Source: Naematelia aurantialba
Taxonomy: Eukaryota; Basidiomycota; Tremellomycetes; Tremellales; Naemateliaceae
Direction: 5' to 3'
Assembly: GCA_021527695.1 (NCBI GenBank)
Contig: JAKFAO010000011.1
Coordinates: forward strand, 744,001-808,000
DNA: 64,000 bases
The first letter of the stretch is position 1, and each line of letters starts with the position of its first letter. The position numbers and the translations under genes were made by a program. Under the pieces are notes generated by a model. That model saw nothing but the letters and a program-made list of their open reading frames with translations, did not search any database and was not told the origin of the DNA. Below, one piece after another: positions 12,199 through 23,754 of this stretch.

Positions 12199-13998
12199 TC
12201 AATACCACTCCCTTCCCCACCTGACCTCGTCCCCGTCGTCCCGCCATGGCACCGGCCCGTCATACACCGCCTCTGGGGAAGGCGCGTCGCCCATGTCGCC
12301 TGACGACGGGGCGATGAGCGGCGGACACCATTCCATCAGGTCGACGAGCTCGGGGCACGAGGTGTGGTACGGGTGGTATCGGGCGTACGGGTTGCGCAGG
12401 AGTCGTTTGGTGGATAGTGGCGGGTGACAGCCCGACGGGGAGGAGAGGAAGGGCGTGTAGCCGTATTTCAGCTGAAAGGCCAGGAGTCAGCTGTCCACGT
12501 CTGATCACGACGGACGAGTGCGATTCCACGTCTGATCACGACGGACGAGTGTGATTCCACGTCTGATCACGACGGACGAGTGTGATTCCACGTCTGATCA
12601 CGACGGACGAGTGAGAGAGTGCACACAGCTGGACGGGACTAGCGAGAAGAGTGGCACACAGCAGGACGGGACTAGCCAGAAGAGTGGCGCAGGACGGGAC
12701 CGGACTCGCGAGACGAGTGGTGGGAGAAGGTAAGGGACGCACCTCTCCTGCGTAGTGTTCGGTCGTGTCCCCCTCGTCGTCGATCCCGACATACTCGAAT
12801 CGCTCGAGCGGGTAGTTGATCGCCGCGCGATGCAGATGCTCGAACCTGCGCGGCGTCAGAATGAAGCTGGGGTTCAGACCAAGAAACAGTAACAGTCTCG
12901 GACAAGATCCAGCTGGTACTCAAGCAAGAGAACGTGGAAAGACTGCGATCGGAACGGATAATGTTCCAGCTGAGAGACAAGACAGTCTCGCACCAGACAA
13001 CGTCGAATGTCCGTCTTCTAGCCGGGCTGAAGGAAAGACGCACCTCCGGCGCTTCATGCCATACCCGACGACGGTGATACGCTCCGGCCAGCGCCCCGTG
13101 ACCTCCTTGAACCGCGCTAGAGCAAACAAGAGGTTCTCGTAGCTGTCCAGCGCGTACTCTTCCGTCGCGGTGCGGAGGTAGAGCGGGAGCGGGGACGACA
13201 GTGGTGGGAGAGAGGCGGGCTGGATGAGTTGTAGTGCGGTCGCGACGTTGAGGTAGGATTGGGCTTCTGCCAGTGGGGGTGAGGGAGGGAGTCGGGTTGC
13301 TCCTCTGTTTGAGCATCAGCATATATTCAGGCCACACGTAGGATGATCGTCACGGAGAGGGAAGGGGAGTGAGGAGGCATAGGAGTCATCTGGAACGAGG
13401 GAGGAAGGGAGTGACGGTGTGATAGGGTGAGGGATGAGAGGTGGACTTGCCCAGAGAAGACCAGAAGACTGCTGTGATCCGCCTCGAGCCGTCTGACCGC
13501 TTCACGGATATGCTTGACATAAGTCCTGACGCTACCGCCCTTTTGCATCTCCTCTAGGATCCACTGGTCGTCCTCCTCCAGGCGGTCGGGATCATGCCCC
13601 ACCCAAATAGCATGTCCAGGCACCATGATGAGGTGGTCGAGCTCCTCAAACCGCGGATCCCGCTCGATCGTCGTCTCTATGCTCAGGGGCACGCCTGAAT
13701 CCACCTGTCCGGGCGTGGCGTTGTCCTCCCAGCCTTGAGTTTTCCGCCGGCCCGGCCGGATTCGGGACGACAGCGAGGGGGAAGGGCGGAGGAGGTAGCT
13801 GTCTACGTTGGCGAGGAGGGATACGGCGAGGAGGAAGAGGAGGAGCGAGACGGCGAGGTTGGTCAGTCGGGTCCGGGAACGGAGCGCCGTGATGAGTTGC
13901 TGAGACGTCGACGAGTACGACGGATGAGGCGCCGACGAAGGGAAGAATATCCGCGGCTTTGAGCGCGACGACGCAGACGAGTTGGGCAGAGGGAGCAT
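12199..13998 (-). CDS. DUF218-domain membrane protein
   Basis: Uncharacterised fungal DUF218 family protein; no reaction is known from the sequence. It starts MLPLPNSSASSRSKPR (ATG 13998-13996), chosen because upstream in-frame codons are not conserved-looking. A single membrane segment, AVSLLLFLLAVSLL, is at about residues 49-62. The DUF218 core follows: LDHLIMVPGHAIWVGHD, LLVFSGG, then EEYALDSYENLLFALARFKEVTG, RITVVGYGMKRRRFEHLHRAAINYP. The C-terminal block RNPYARYHPYHTSCPELVDLMEWCPP and DGPVPWRDDGDEVRWGREWY ends at the TGA at 12201-12199. Roughly 380-400 residues. One intron (about 12476-12741) is enlarged by two minisatellites. Confidence 0.82.
12495..12613. repeat. 31-bp minisatellite in DUF218 intron
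   Basis: 3.8 nearly perfect copies of a 31-bp unit starting at 12495, 12526, 12557 and 12588; each begins ccacgtctgatcacgacgga. Confidence 0.95.
12630..12720. repeat. Second tandem repeat in the same intron
   Basis: About three degenerate copies of a unit with gacgggactagc and agaagagtgg, directly following the 31-bp array and unrelated to it. Confidence 0.75.
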
Positions 13999-15089
13999 CC
14001 TGCTCTGATGCTTTTGGCGCTGCGCGTAGGCTTGCGCTTGTTGGAACAAGCAACACGAGATGCCAAAATGGTTGCCGGATGTGAACAAAGATCTCGACGG
14101 GATTGTCGCGTGGTCGAGGGCCAGGCACAACGCCCGTGCCGTGAGTGCCTATTCGACTTTGGTTGCGCAGGATTCGTGTAGCCTGCAGGCACTGGCGAGC
14201 CAGCTCCAACCCGTACAGCAGCGTTAGCAGGCCGGCATTGACGTCGAAGACAATGAATCTTTGGGAGAAGGATCATGGTCGGAAAGCTGAATGGAGGACT
14301 CTGGAGGGAGAGATAGTACGACTGATAGACGCGTGGGGAGGACTGGAGCGGGTCAGCTCACACTTCCAGTTTCGTCCCCTTCCATGCGTCATCTGGTGGA
14401 CACTGTACTCCCAGGGTACAATCGCTCATCTCTTGGGCCACCCAACACCACACGTCGCGATGACCGATGGTGACGCAACGCAAGAAGAAGCCGGCAGAGT
14501 CGCCACTCTCGTTCATCATGCGTGTTCCAGCGCCGTGCACCGCCTCGATGGTTGTTGTAGCACGGAGAGGTGGAGCACCGTGTTTTCAAGGCAATAAATG
14601 AGGGCTGGATGCCATCATCAAAACATAACCGGAGATGAGAGGAGGCACCTGCGAACAGGCTGTTGCCATGGCGCTCTTCAAGGCAAGGCTATATGAGGCT
14701 CCCTTCCTGTAGACAGCATACAACGGACCAGTCAGCAGGCGCGAAGTAGAGTATATGAATGCGCAAAGCGAATGCTGAGCCTCATGGCTGTCCTTATGCA
14801 TTGCACTTGATGTGACAACGCATAAGAAGCACCCGAATTGCTGGCCCATGAGAGAAGACAACGATCGCCTCTAAACAGATCGTGCGCACGCTCCCAGCCA
14901 GCCGATGAATGGCCCCGGCTAAATAAAGTCCTGATACACTCTTTACATCGCATAATCCAAGCTCACTGAGCCAAAACACGTCGCAATGACACCTGCAAGC
15001 AGAATACATAAGACGCATCGTGAGCCAAGACCGTTGGGTGAATTTGAAGCTATATATGTGTAAAGCCTGGGAGCAAAAAGCACGCTCTT
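13999..15089. other. Intergenic, DUF218 to tRNA-Ser
   Basis: 1.1 kb with no confident gene. On the minus strand at 14100-14250 a frame reads protein-like (NAGLLTLLYGLELARQCLQ), but it lacks a start, a partner exon and a family match I recognise. No tandem repeats are seen. It probably includes the DUF218 promoter. Confidence 0.4.
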
Positions 15090-15187
15090 GGCTGAGTGGG
15101 ACAGTGGCCTACTCCGGTTGACTCGAATACTTTAACGTACGGTATCAACTCCCGAAAGGGGCGCATGTTCGAATCATGCCTCAGTCG
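15090..15187 (+). tRNA. tRNA-Ser (CGA), intron-containing
   Basis: Class II tRNA. The acceptor stem is GGCTGAG (15090-15096) with CTCAGTC (15180-15186, one G-U), discriminator G at 15187. The D stem is GGA/TCC and the anticodon stem GTTGA/TCAAC, with loop CTCGAAT giving anticodon CGA. There is a short intron after position 37, a long variable arm CCCGAAAGGG, and a T arm GCATG-TTCGAAT-CATGC. A Pol III terminator TTTTT follows at 15194-15198. Confidence 0.93.
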
Positions 15188-15556
15188 ATTCCCTTTTTGC
15201 TCGCACCCTTCGATATCCATCTCCATCGTCTTCATGGACGAAGCACATTCCGGTCTCTAGCACGTATCAGCATCCCGTGCACGGCAGTACCATCTCATTC
15301 TGGGGCCGACGACAGAACGGCGACGGCGATAATCTTGATCAATTTGGGCTGAGGATATACTCGATCGGCGCGACTGGGGACGTGTCTGAGCTCGCGGTGC
15401 ATTGTGATGCGATGCGTTCTTGTCGTGTCGTCCGCACTTCGAGCTCTGGCCCTCTTTGATCGGCGGCCCTCTCACCTTGTACCTTTGAGCGCACATCGAC
15501 ACTTGCTCTGTCGTAGTTGGACGTTGGCAAACTCCTACTCCAGCACCGGGGGGACC
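15188..15556. other. Intergenic, tRNA-Ser to SLX4
   Basis: 369 bp including the Pol III T-run and the SLX4 upstream region. The SLX4 frame is open upstream to 15404, so a longer N-terminus is formally possible. Confidence 0.5.
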
Positions 15557-18500
15557 ATGGACCGCGACTCGTCGTCTGACGAGCCTGTCGTGGTGGACCG
15601 TCCTGTGCAGTCATCGTCGTCGACGGCGAAACGGCCTCGCGGGAGACCACGCAAGAGCCCCCGGCCTGTGGACGTTCCTGATGTGATCGAGGTGGAGTCG
15701 ACGTCGCTTCCTGGGCCTCGAGGTCGAGCTCGCTCCGACATGTCAGGCGCGGCAGTATCGCAAAGACGGGGCTCTGGATCTGGACCTCCGACCGCCGATA
15801 CCGACGTGTCGACGGTCGCGGATGCGGGTGCGGATGGGGATGAGGTGGCGGTGCGCTTGACGCGCAAAGTGGATCCAGGGGGACGCACAGTGAACGCGGG
15901 GCTGAAGAGTATGGGGAAGGGCATGGGCATGGGGAAGGGGAAGGGGAAGGCGATCGACGTCGACGCATACTCCTCGGCCAAGGACGAGGGTGAGGAGGCC
16001 GAAGACGAGAATGAGGACGAGGACGAGGACGGGGACGAGCCGGTCTTCCTGGGGCAGTCGGTCTCCAACCTCGCGGACAAGTACACGTATCGATCGCACT
16101 CGGCCTCGGGCGCAACCACGTCGGTCTCCTCGACCTCGCGACGTTCAGGCGCGTCCAAGCCCCCGCGGGGGCCGAGTAGCACTCTGGACACTCTGGACAC
16201 TCTTGGCACTCTGGGGGCTCTGGGGACTCTGGGCGCACTGGGCGCAGGCGCACGGCCGTCGAAGAGCTCCACGCCACAGCCCCCGCCGCTGCCGCTGATG
16301 GCGCCGCTGTCGCCGCCATTGCAGGCCCCGCCGGTGCCGGATTGGCTGGGCAGGACGGCAGTCTTACTCCAGGTCCCGCAGTGCGTGGTCTGCAAGGTCC
16401 GGTTCAAGAAGAGCCAGAGCGGCGCGGCGCGATGGGTGCGTCCTCCAGTCCTGTATGAACTACCCACGCCCGCTGTACCCCACGAGCACGTTATACACCA
16501 CGCTCACGCTGTACACCTATATTCACGTTTTACACCTACATCCACGCTGCACACCCATATCTATCTACGTTGTACACCCATATCTATCTACGTTGTACAC
16601 CCAGTTGTACACCCACGCTCACAACTGCACGCTGACCTCGGTGCAGCGACACATATCCACCTGCCTCCCGCCGCTCTTCCGTCCCCCGAACGATCCCCCC
16701 GACCTCCAGTCTCGCGTCAACCAAGCTCTCCTCGATGCGGCCGGCCCAGCGACCTCTCCGTCCCTGCTCGACCTACACGTCAACGCGGTGCACAGTCCTG
16801 GGCCCGAGCCACACGGAGCGAAGGGCAAAGGCAAGGCGGGTGCCGCTGCTGCTGCTGTGCCGGGGCTGAGACGGGCGACGAGCGTCAAGGCTGCTGAACA
16901 CCGGGGCGAGAACTGGCACGAAGAGGTCGATGAGCGCGTTGGCGCGCTGTTCGGCCACGACCCGAGCTCTGTGGGGCGCGCGAACCGCGCCAAGCGCTCA
17001 CCCTCCCAACGCCGTACGTTGTCGGCACCGGCGTCTCCCCCCACATCACTCGCGTCACCCGTGTCGCCTGTGTCGCCGATATCACCCGTGTCGCCCGTCT
17101 CGCCCGTCTCGCCAGTCTCGACGTTCCAGTCCACTCAGCCTATGGGCCACTCTGAGCTCGCGGCCAAATACGCCCGTGATCGTGCGGCCGTCTCGCCGTC
17201 TCCCCCATCGCCGTCATCTTCCCCCGCGCGCACGGCGGACAAACGACGGTCCCTCGGCCGCTCGCGCTCGCACTCGCACTCTGACATCTCGATGACAGGG
17301 GACGACGTGCCCATGCCGCCGTCGTCTCAGGACCGCGGCCGAGCTGTGATGATGGACACGGGGGAATGGGGCAAGGAGCAAGACACTGGGGAATGGGGCA
17401 AGGAGACCGATGGGCAAGAGCCCTTTCGAGGCGGGGGAGATCCGTGTGCCGACGGGGACCTCTCCTGGGAATGGAGCTCGGCGCGTAAATGGGGCCACGG
17501 ATGGACGGGGGTCATCCGTGTTGAGGGAGGAGTCGATGCGGGGATCTGACGCTGTGCTCTCACCGGCACCGCCAGTGAAATGGGCTCGGGCATCGGGAGC
17601 GGCAGGCTCAGCGGCAGATGCCACAGGAGAAGTACATATAGTGGGAGAGAAAGAGGTAGAAGCAGAAGAGGGGCACCGGGACCGTGTGCTGAGACCATCA
17701 TCAAGCCAGCACGGCACGCCACCGCCACAGAGCCTGGGCGGCTCATTCGACACCCACCGCTCGCCCGCAGCGGACGATTCGCCACTCTACTCTGACTTTG
17801 CGCGCTCACCCACCTCACCCACTGCTCGTCTGTCCACCACCCCGCGGGACGGCAGAAAGCGTCCCCGAGCACGGAAGAGCCCATCTCCCACGCCCACACC
17901 CGCGGCGTTTGACCTGTCCATCTCGACTGTGCGCCCTGATAGCGAGAGCAACGGCGAGGGTGAGGAGTGGGGAAACGACGCGCTGCTCTCTTGGTCGGGC
18001 GACGGCCCTGGTCAAGACAACGAGATGCACGGTCTAGCAGGCAGCGGTAGCGACAGCGACAGTCAGGGTGGCGACGGGAGCGACAGCGACAGTCAGAGTG
18101 GAGACGGGAGCGATATAGGCAGTTTGGATGGCGAGTCGATATCGTCCATCGCTCCGGGCGATGCTGGCCTTTCCGAAAGTGAAGAATGGGGTAGAGACGC
18201 GGTGCTAGAATGGGAGTGGGGGTACCCGAGTGACGAAGAGATGTCTGCTGCGGACGACGTCGATGCGGATATGCGGCCGAGTGCGAGCGATCTGGATCCG
18301 GTGGATGGCCACCGGAAGGAGGAAAGCGTCGAGGAGCTCAAGGCAAGGGGAATGCCAGATTACGAGTCGTGGACCGATCGGAAACTCAAGGTAACTCGGC
18401 GCTGTGTGTCCACCACGCTCCCACGATCCCACGGCCCACAACGTCCAGGCACTATGTGCACCCACCACGTCCGTCCGCCACGCCATGCTTAGGGCACGAC

Positions 18501-19666
18501 GCCTGGCTGCCGTGTGGAAGTGGAGGAGGTATATACGAGTCGAAGCTGACGAGGCGTTGCAGAAATTGGCAGAAGGGTACGGGTACCGCCCGATCACCAA
18601 ACACGACGCGCTGGTCAAGGTCGCCACGGACTGCTGGCGCGCTCTGAATCCTCGACCATCTCCATCCGCGCCGCACCGTGCTAGCTCGAGCGACAATACG
18701 TCCATCTCGTCCGTCGAGGCGCCTCTTGCATCTGCATCTGCATCAGCATCTGCATCTGCATCTGCATCGGCTTCTGCGACCAAGTCAAAACCGCGCGGGA
18801 GACCCAAGAAGAACAAGTCGACGACGACGCTCTCCGAGCTGGAGTCTGAGCAGGATAAGGAGCCGCTCTCGGCGGATGGTGAAGCAAAGCCTAAGCGCCG
18901 GACAAGGCGCAAGACACCTGAATCGGAGAAAGAAGGGCCGGCTCCACGGCCGTTGAACGAGCGGTTTTACGAGATGATTCGGAACGACCGAGAGCTGTGG
19001 CTCCGGATCCTGCGGTACGAGGTTGGTTGTCTCTTGCTCGGGCTGTGCTAGTTGCTAGTCGCGTGTCTAGGTGCTGCTTGGTAGTTACGGTGTTAGCTGC
19101 GTTGTTAGCTGCGTTGCTAGTTGCGTTGCTAGTTGCGTTGCTAGTTGCGTTGCTAGTTGCGTTGCTAGTTGCGTTGCTAGTTGCGTTGCTAGTTGCGTTG
19201 CTAGTTGCGTTGCTAGTTGCGTTGCTAGTTGCGTTGCTAGTTGCGTTGCTTGGTGCCAGTGCGAGCAGCAGATGCTGGTCGAGTCTAGTGTCAAGTGCAG
19301 GCTGATAATCCCAGCCTATCAGCATGGACGAGCTGATCAGCAAGGCGATCCGCGCTGGCATCGCGGGAGTCGGGTGGAAACTGACCTTGAGGCGGTTCTT
19401 GGACGAGCAGGTGAGTGGTGTCTGGGGGTTAGCGTCGGCCGTCATCATCTTGTTCTAACCTTAACCTTCCGATCTGTCGGTCATCCGAATTCTGAAGCTC
19501 GGCGTTGGTTGGAGCTGGGCTCTGGTCCGCAGCTGGGAGCGGAGTCAACGCTGGGCACCGGACGCTGGGCACTGGGCACTGGACGCTGTGCGTAGTTGGG
19601 AGCTGATGGGAGCAGGGCATCATTCACTATCTAGGAGATCCCACCGGCCAACGTCGTCGACGATAA
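15557..19666 (+). CDS. SLX4: Structure-specific endonuclease scaffold SLX4
   Basis: Scaffold that activates SLX1 and other nucleases on branched DNA. Six exons (15557-16435, 16647-17484, 17576-18390, 18563-19021, 19315-19410, 19616-19666) give 1045 residues. A UBZ-like zinc finger is formed across the first splice: Cys276, Cys279, His295, Cys299. A long disordered, Ser/Pro and acidic region follows, with SPVSPVSP repeats, two EWGKE copies and two EEWG-D-A-L/V motifs. An SAP-like element PDYESWTDRKLKKLAEGYGYRPITKHDALVK (split here: PDYESWTDRKLK, then KLAEGYG) starts near residue 833. The conserved SLX4 C-terminal domain reads LWLRILRYEPISMDELISKA, then RRFLDEQGIIHYL. The C-terminal domain identifies the family; overall sequence is poorly conserved as is usual for SLX4. 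Intron 4 carries a minisatellite. Confidence 0.87.
16471..16620. repeat. Minisatellite in SLX4 intron 1
   Basis: Degenerate repeats built on tgtacacccatatctatcta and tacacc units fill most of the 211-nt intron 16436-16646. Confidence 0.8.
19091..19250. repeat. 12-bp minisatellite in SLX4 intron 4
   Basis: About 13 copies of the 12-bp unit gctagttgcgtt, nearly perfect after the first two. It lies in the 293-nt intron 19022-19314 that splits the conserved C-terminal domain after LRYE. All frames stay open through it. Confidence 0.97.
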
Positions 19667-20388
19667 CGACCAACCAAACCATGTGACACTTTCTTGCATT
19701 CTTAATCCTAGGCTGGTATCGATGTATCCGACTTGTGTCATTCAGCGACTGAAGGGTGTCTCCCGCTCCAGATGTAAGACGTGGCCGCGGCGAGGAATAC
19801 CACCACCACCACCACACCATTCATTCCGCCTCTGTGCCACCGGCCACCACGTGTAGCCCGGGTCCATGTCACGCAGGTGACAGACGCCGTTTCGTCTCTC
19901 CATGTCTTCAACAGGTCCTGTACTCAAGGCCAAGGACGATATGCACCCTTCTGCATGTCGCTCGTCTAGTGACCCATCTGAGCGTCGCGGCGTACACGAT
20001 CCTTGTGCCAAAGGAATGCAACCCCTCCTTCACTGCTGATGCATCAAACGCCCACTGTGTCGCCGGAAACGGCGACCTGCCGCGTCTCTTGTCTTCTATG
20101 CTCATCTCCAACTCTCACACTGCCCTCTCTCTGCAGTCTGCGTGGACTGCGTTGACTGCGTTGACTGCGTTGACTGCGTGGACAGCTGCTTGAGCGTCTC
20201 CGTGGTTTGAGCTGCCCTGACAGCAGATACAGATTGATCAGGCCCGCCGACGCCTCCTGGTCCATCCCCGTCAAAGGCTCGCTTTCGGACAACGTCTACT
20301 GTCCTCTGCGTCTGTGAACCTCCGCCTTCGCCTTCTGCACTCCATTGTCCTCGGCAAGTCCGCACGCATCGCCCGTCAGCCCTCCAAC
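19667..20388. other. Intergenic, SLX4 to Met/Gly-rich gene 1
   Basis: 722 bp. It contains a short caccaccaccac run near 19801 and a gcgttgact repeat near 20150-20185. No gene is supported. The next gene's frame is open from 20314, but its first ATG with a sensible context is 20389. Confidence 0.5.
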
Positions 20389-23081
20389 ATGACTCAAGTC
20401 CCGATTTCCCCTGTATCTGGAGAATCTCAACCTCAACACCAACACCAACACCAACACCAACACCAGCACTACGAGCGTTCGGTCGACGACGACGGCATCG
20501 TCCGCGAGAAGACCATCACAGAGGTCGTCAGAGCGGTTCCAGGCATTCAAGGCCACGTAGCCGCTGAGCAAGGGGACGACGGGGACGACGCCGTGTCTGT
20601 TCCCGGCGGTGGCGCAGGTGCAGGTAGTGTTGCAGGTGCAGGTAGTGTCACAGGTGCAGGTGGTGTCGCAGACGCAGGTGGCGGAAAGAAGAAGCGGAAG
20701 AAGAAGAACGAGGAGGTGGTAGAGACAAAACAGGTCGTCAAGACGACCACTACGGGAGAGGCGGGGGTTGTCCGAGAGACGACCGAGACGAAAGTCGAGA
20801 CGAGGGTCGACGAGGTGGTGGAACCCACTGTCACTGCGACGCCGACCGTCGTCCAGGCATTCGCAGGGCCAGGGCCAGACGTCGTCGTCGCTGCGGATCA
20901 CGCGCCAAATACCGTTCCGACCTCTGCAAGCGCGGGTCAGGCTCAGGCTCCTGTCCCGAGTCGGGCGGCGAGTATCAGAGCCCCGAGTGCTGCCAGATCG
21001 AGACCGGCGACTTTCATAGAGACGGTTACGGTCCAATCTGCGGAGACGGTCCAGGCGGTGCCGGTCGTCAACGAGGCAGTGGCACCGAAGCCACCGACGG
21101 CACCGGCAGCGTCTTCACGTGCACCAAGCCCCACACCCAGTCGCCGCTCGCATCACAGCCACCGGTCTGCGCAGCACCACCCCGAAGTCGTCGTCAACGT
21201 GACCATACCCCCTGGCGTTACCGTCTCTGCGCCACCCCCTCCACCGCCCAATCCCTTACCGGCAGCAGAACCCGCTACCGTCCCGGCCCCTGCAGCTGTC
21301 GCTTCAGTACCCGCTGATCCGGCCGCTGTCGTCCAGACCTCTGCTGAGCCAGCGCTTGGCCTGGTGATACCTGATCCCACACCTGTTCCGCGGTCGGTTC
21401 AACCACACACTATCCCCTTACCTGCCAGCCGTGCGCCGTCGGCCGCGCCATCTCCCGCCGCGTCGAAACGTGCCATGCTTCTCCCAAAGTTCCTTCAGCC
21501 CAGACCGCCGGCCATCGAGGAATCAGTGGAAGAGCAGGTCATCCACCCGAATGAACAAATCACGATGCAGACGATCACTACGACCACCACGACGCGGCGA
21601 CCTGCCTCTCCTCCCGAAGGTGGCATGGTGGCCACCGCCCCTTTGACAGTGGGGTACGTGGAGAATGATCCTGATTGGAAGCCGACGCCGCCTCTGATCC
21701 CTGTTGTCCCAGCTGCCACTGCCGCTGCCGCCGTCCCGGAACCAGCTCCGAAAGTTCCGCTGGCAGCGGTGGGGGCTCCGCCGACCCCCGTCTCGCCCGT
21801 ACGAAACGCCTCGCCGCAGCGGGTTGTGGAAACAACGACGGTAGAAACTATCACGTACCCGCTTGCCCCGCTGCATTCGGCTCAGCCAGCGTCAACAGAG
21901 GACGCCTCGACCCATGCGACTGTGAGAGGCGGGCCGACCACGTTCGGAATAGGCGGGCAGAGAGAGGCCGCGCTTGGTCCTGGCGGAGGCGGAGCAGGAA
22001 CAGGCATCAGCGGGACCAAAGGCGGTTTGCGGCCGATACCGTACAGTGAGAGCCGTCCTAGGTGGTAGCTACGTATCACCAATGCTGATGACCAGTCGAC
22101 TATTCTGCACTTATCCGCGCCACCCCGCCGTCCAGAAAGCTGGCGTTGCCGGCTCCCGAAGCGCCCAAGACGGTGCTCACCATGTCGGCCGATCTGGAAC
22201 GGGACAGTAAAGGCAATGAACACCTCCACGCGACCGTACGTGACCACACCCGCCAGCAGAACACATTCACAGTACTGGACGAGAACCATACAGCTGCGCC
22301 TGCTGTCGATGTAGGCACAGTGGCGGAAGACGCTCAGACTCTTGCCCAGACCCAAACACACCACCATGGTGGAAGGAGAAAGAAGGAGAAAAAGAAAGAC
22401 GAGGGAACGGAAGAACAGTACAGGGGGCCAGTGTACCGGAAGCTAGCAGGCGATGTCCCTCCGCCACGAAGCGAGAGTGAGCGGTTTTGCGAGCTCGGTA
22501 TGATGCCGATACTAAGCGTGCAGGGTACGCGTATCCGCCGGCGCCGACGGCCATTGAGACGGCCGCAAGAGACAGGTTCGTGAATCGATTCCGAGGCCCA
22601 GGGCCGGATCCAGTCCAAGTGGGTCGAAAGTGCGTTGCGTCTCCCTGTTGATTCTCCGGTGACTCTCTCTGACGATACCAGCGGGCCCACCTTCCAACGC
22701 CCACCGCCAACGATCGCTGCGGGCGCACCGTATGGCTCCATGTTCAATCCCATGATGGGGATGGGACCTCCAGGCGGAGTCGGGGGATTCGGCATGGGCA
22801 TGCCAGGAGGAATGGGTCTAGGCATGCCAGGAGGAATGGGGATGGGCGTGCCAGGAGGAATGGGGATGGGCGGCCTGGGGCTAGGTATGCCCGGAGGACT
22901 GGGTACTGGCGGGATGGGTCTCGGTGTGCCCGGAGGAACAGGGATGGGCGGGATGGGTCTGCCTATACCTGGTATGGGCTTGCCCCCGCCTGGCATGGGA
23001 GGCATGATGGGGAGTGGCGCTCTGGGTCCGGGAATGGGGATGGGGATGATGGGCCCAGGATTCTATGGAAGGGGATTGTAG
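20389..23081 (+). CDS. Low-complexity Pro/Ala/Val protein with Met/Gly-rich C-terminus
   Basis: Function not recognised. Four exons (20389-22045, 22096-22476, 22524-22629, 22682-23081) join in frame to 847 residues. The N-terminus is His/Gln-rich, then Gly/Ala-rich, with a Lys block GGKKKRKKKNEE and Thr/Val/Glu repeats (VVKTTTT, ETTETKVETRVDEVVE). The centre is Pro/Ala-rich with SRAPSPTPSRRS-type sites. A better ordered stretch, SADLERDSKGNEHLHATVRDH, lies in exon 2. The last exon ends in about 110 residues of GMGMPGG-type sequence starting at FNPMMGMGPP. No signal peptide or membrane segment is seen. It probably is intrinsically disordered. The tandem downstream gene begins with very similar NPMMG and GMGMP sequence, suggesting related proteins. 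Confidence 0.72.
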
Positions 23082-23754
23082 CGTGTCGCGTTATTGGCTG
23101 TGCTGCCTTGGCTGCGAGGAGATTTGCCACTCGTCCCCTGTCGTCCTGCCGACACACGGACCTCACCCTGGTCGCGATCCTTACATTGTGCACACGGTAC
23201 AGTCGACACTCGAGTGTTACATGCAGCTTTGTCCTCGACCACTATACGATATCCTCACCTTGACTGGTGATTCTACCCATGCCGCTGCTGCTGTGGCTGC
23301 TGCTGATGGCTGATGTGCTGCCTCTGGACTGATCGGGACAGTGAAAGGAGGGTCCTGGGCTGATGCTCTGTCCCCATCCTTCCCTCTTCCTTCACCCACC
23401 ATCACCGCCGATACTGACATCGTCGCCGACACCGTCGCCGTCATCGTCACCAGCACCGACACAAGCTCTACTCCTTTCGCTCCTTTGTTTGCTGGATCCA
23501 CTCACGTCCGCTTCCAGCAGCGCTTACTTCCTTTCCGATACTCGTCACCAGTACCGCTGTGCAAATGCGGCACAACTTGTCCTACAGCGACCACCGTACT
23601 CGAGGTCAAGCACTAGTCGTCCGTAACCTAATAGCGAGTCAGCTCACGCGTCGACTCTATCGCAGTGCACGAGAACACGCTCTGGCGTAGACATTGTTGC
23701 TACACTCTCGCCCCTCGCCCTCGACTCTCAACGCTCATTCTCACTAACGTCACC
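23082..23754. other. Intergenic between the two Met/Gly-rich genes
   Basis: 673 bp with no gene. A short gct/gctgct run near 23281-23310 is the only low-complexity element noticed. Confidence 0.5.

Noticed and set aside
15339..16467. Long antisense ORFs (326 and 310 codons) opposite SLX4 exon 1
   Set aside because: They mirror a GC-rich, Ser/Asp/Gly-rich coding exon; composition is Arg/Pro/Ser noise and no splice pattern or domain is present.
19071..19305. ORFs encoding VASCVASC, LLVALLVA or TQLATQLA repeats
   Set aside because: They are translations of the 12-bp intronic minisatellite in SLX4, not genes.
20314..20388. Earlier start for the first Met/Gly-rich protein
   Set aside because: The open frame begins at 20314 but the added sequence is not distinctive, and the ATG at 20389 is the first well-placed one before the His/Gln tract.
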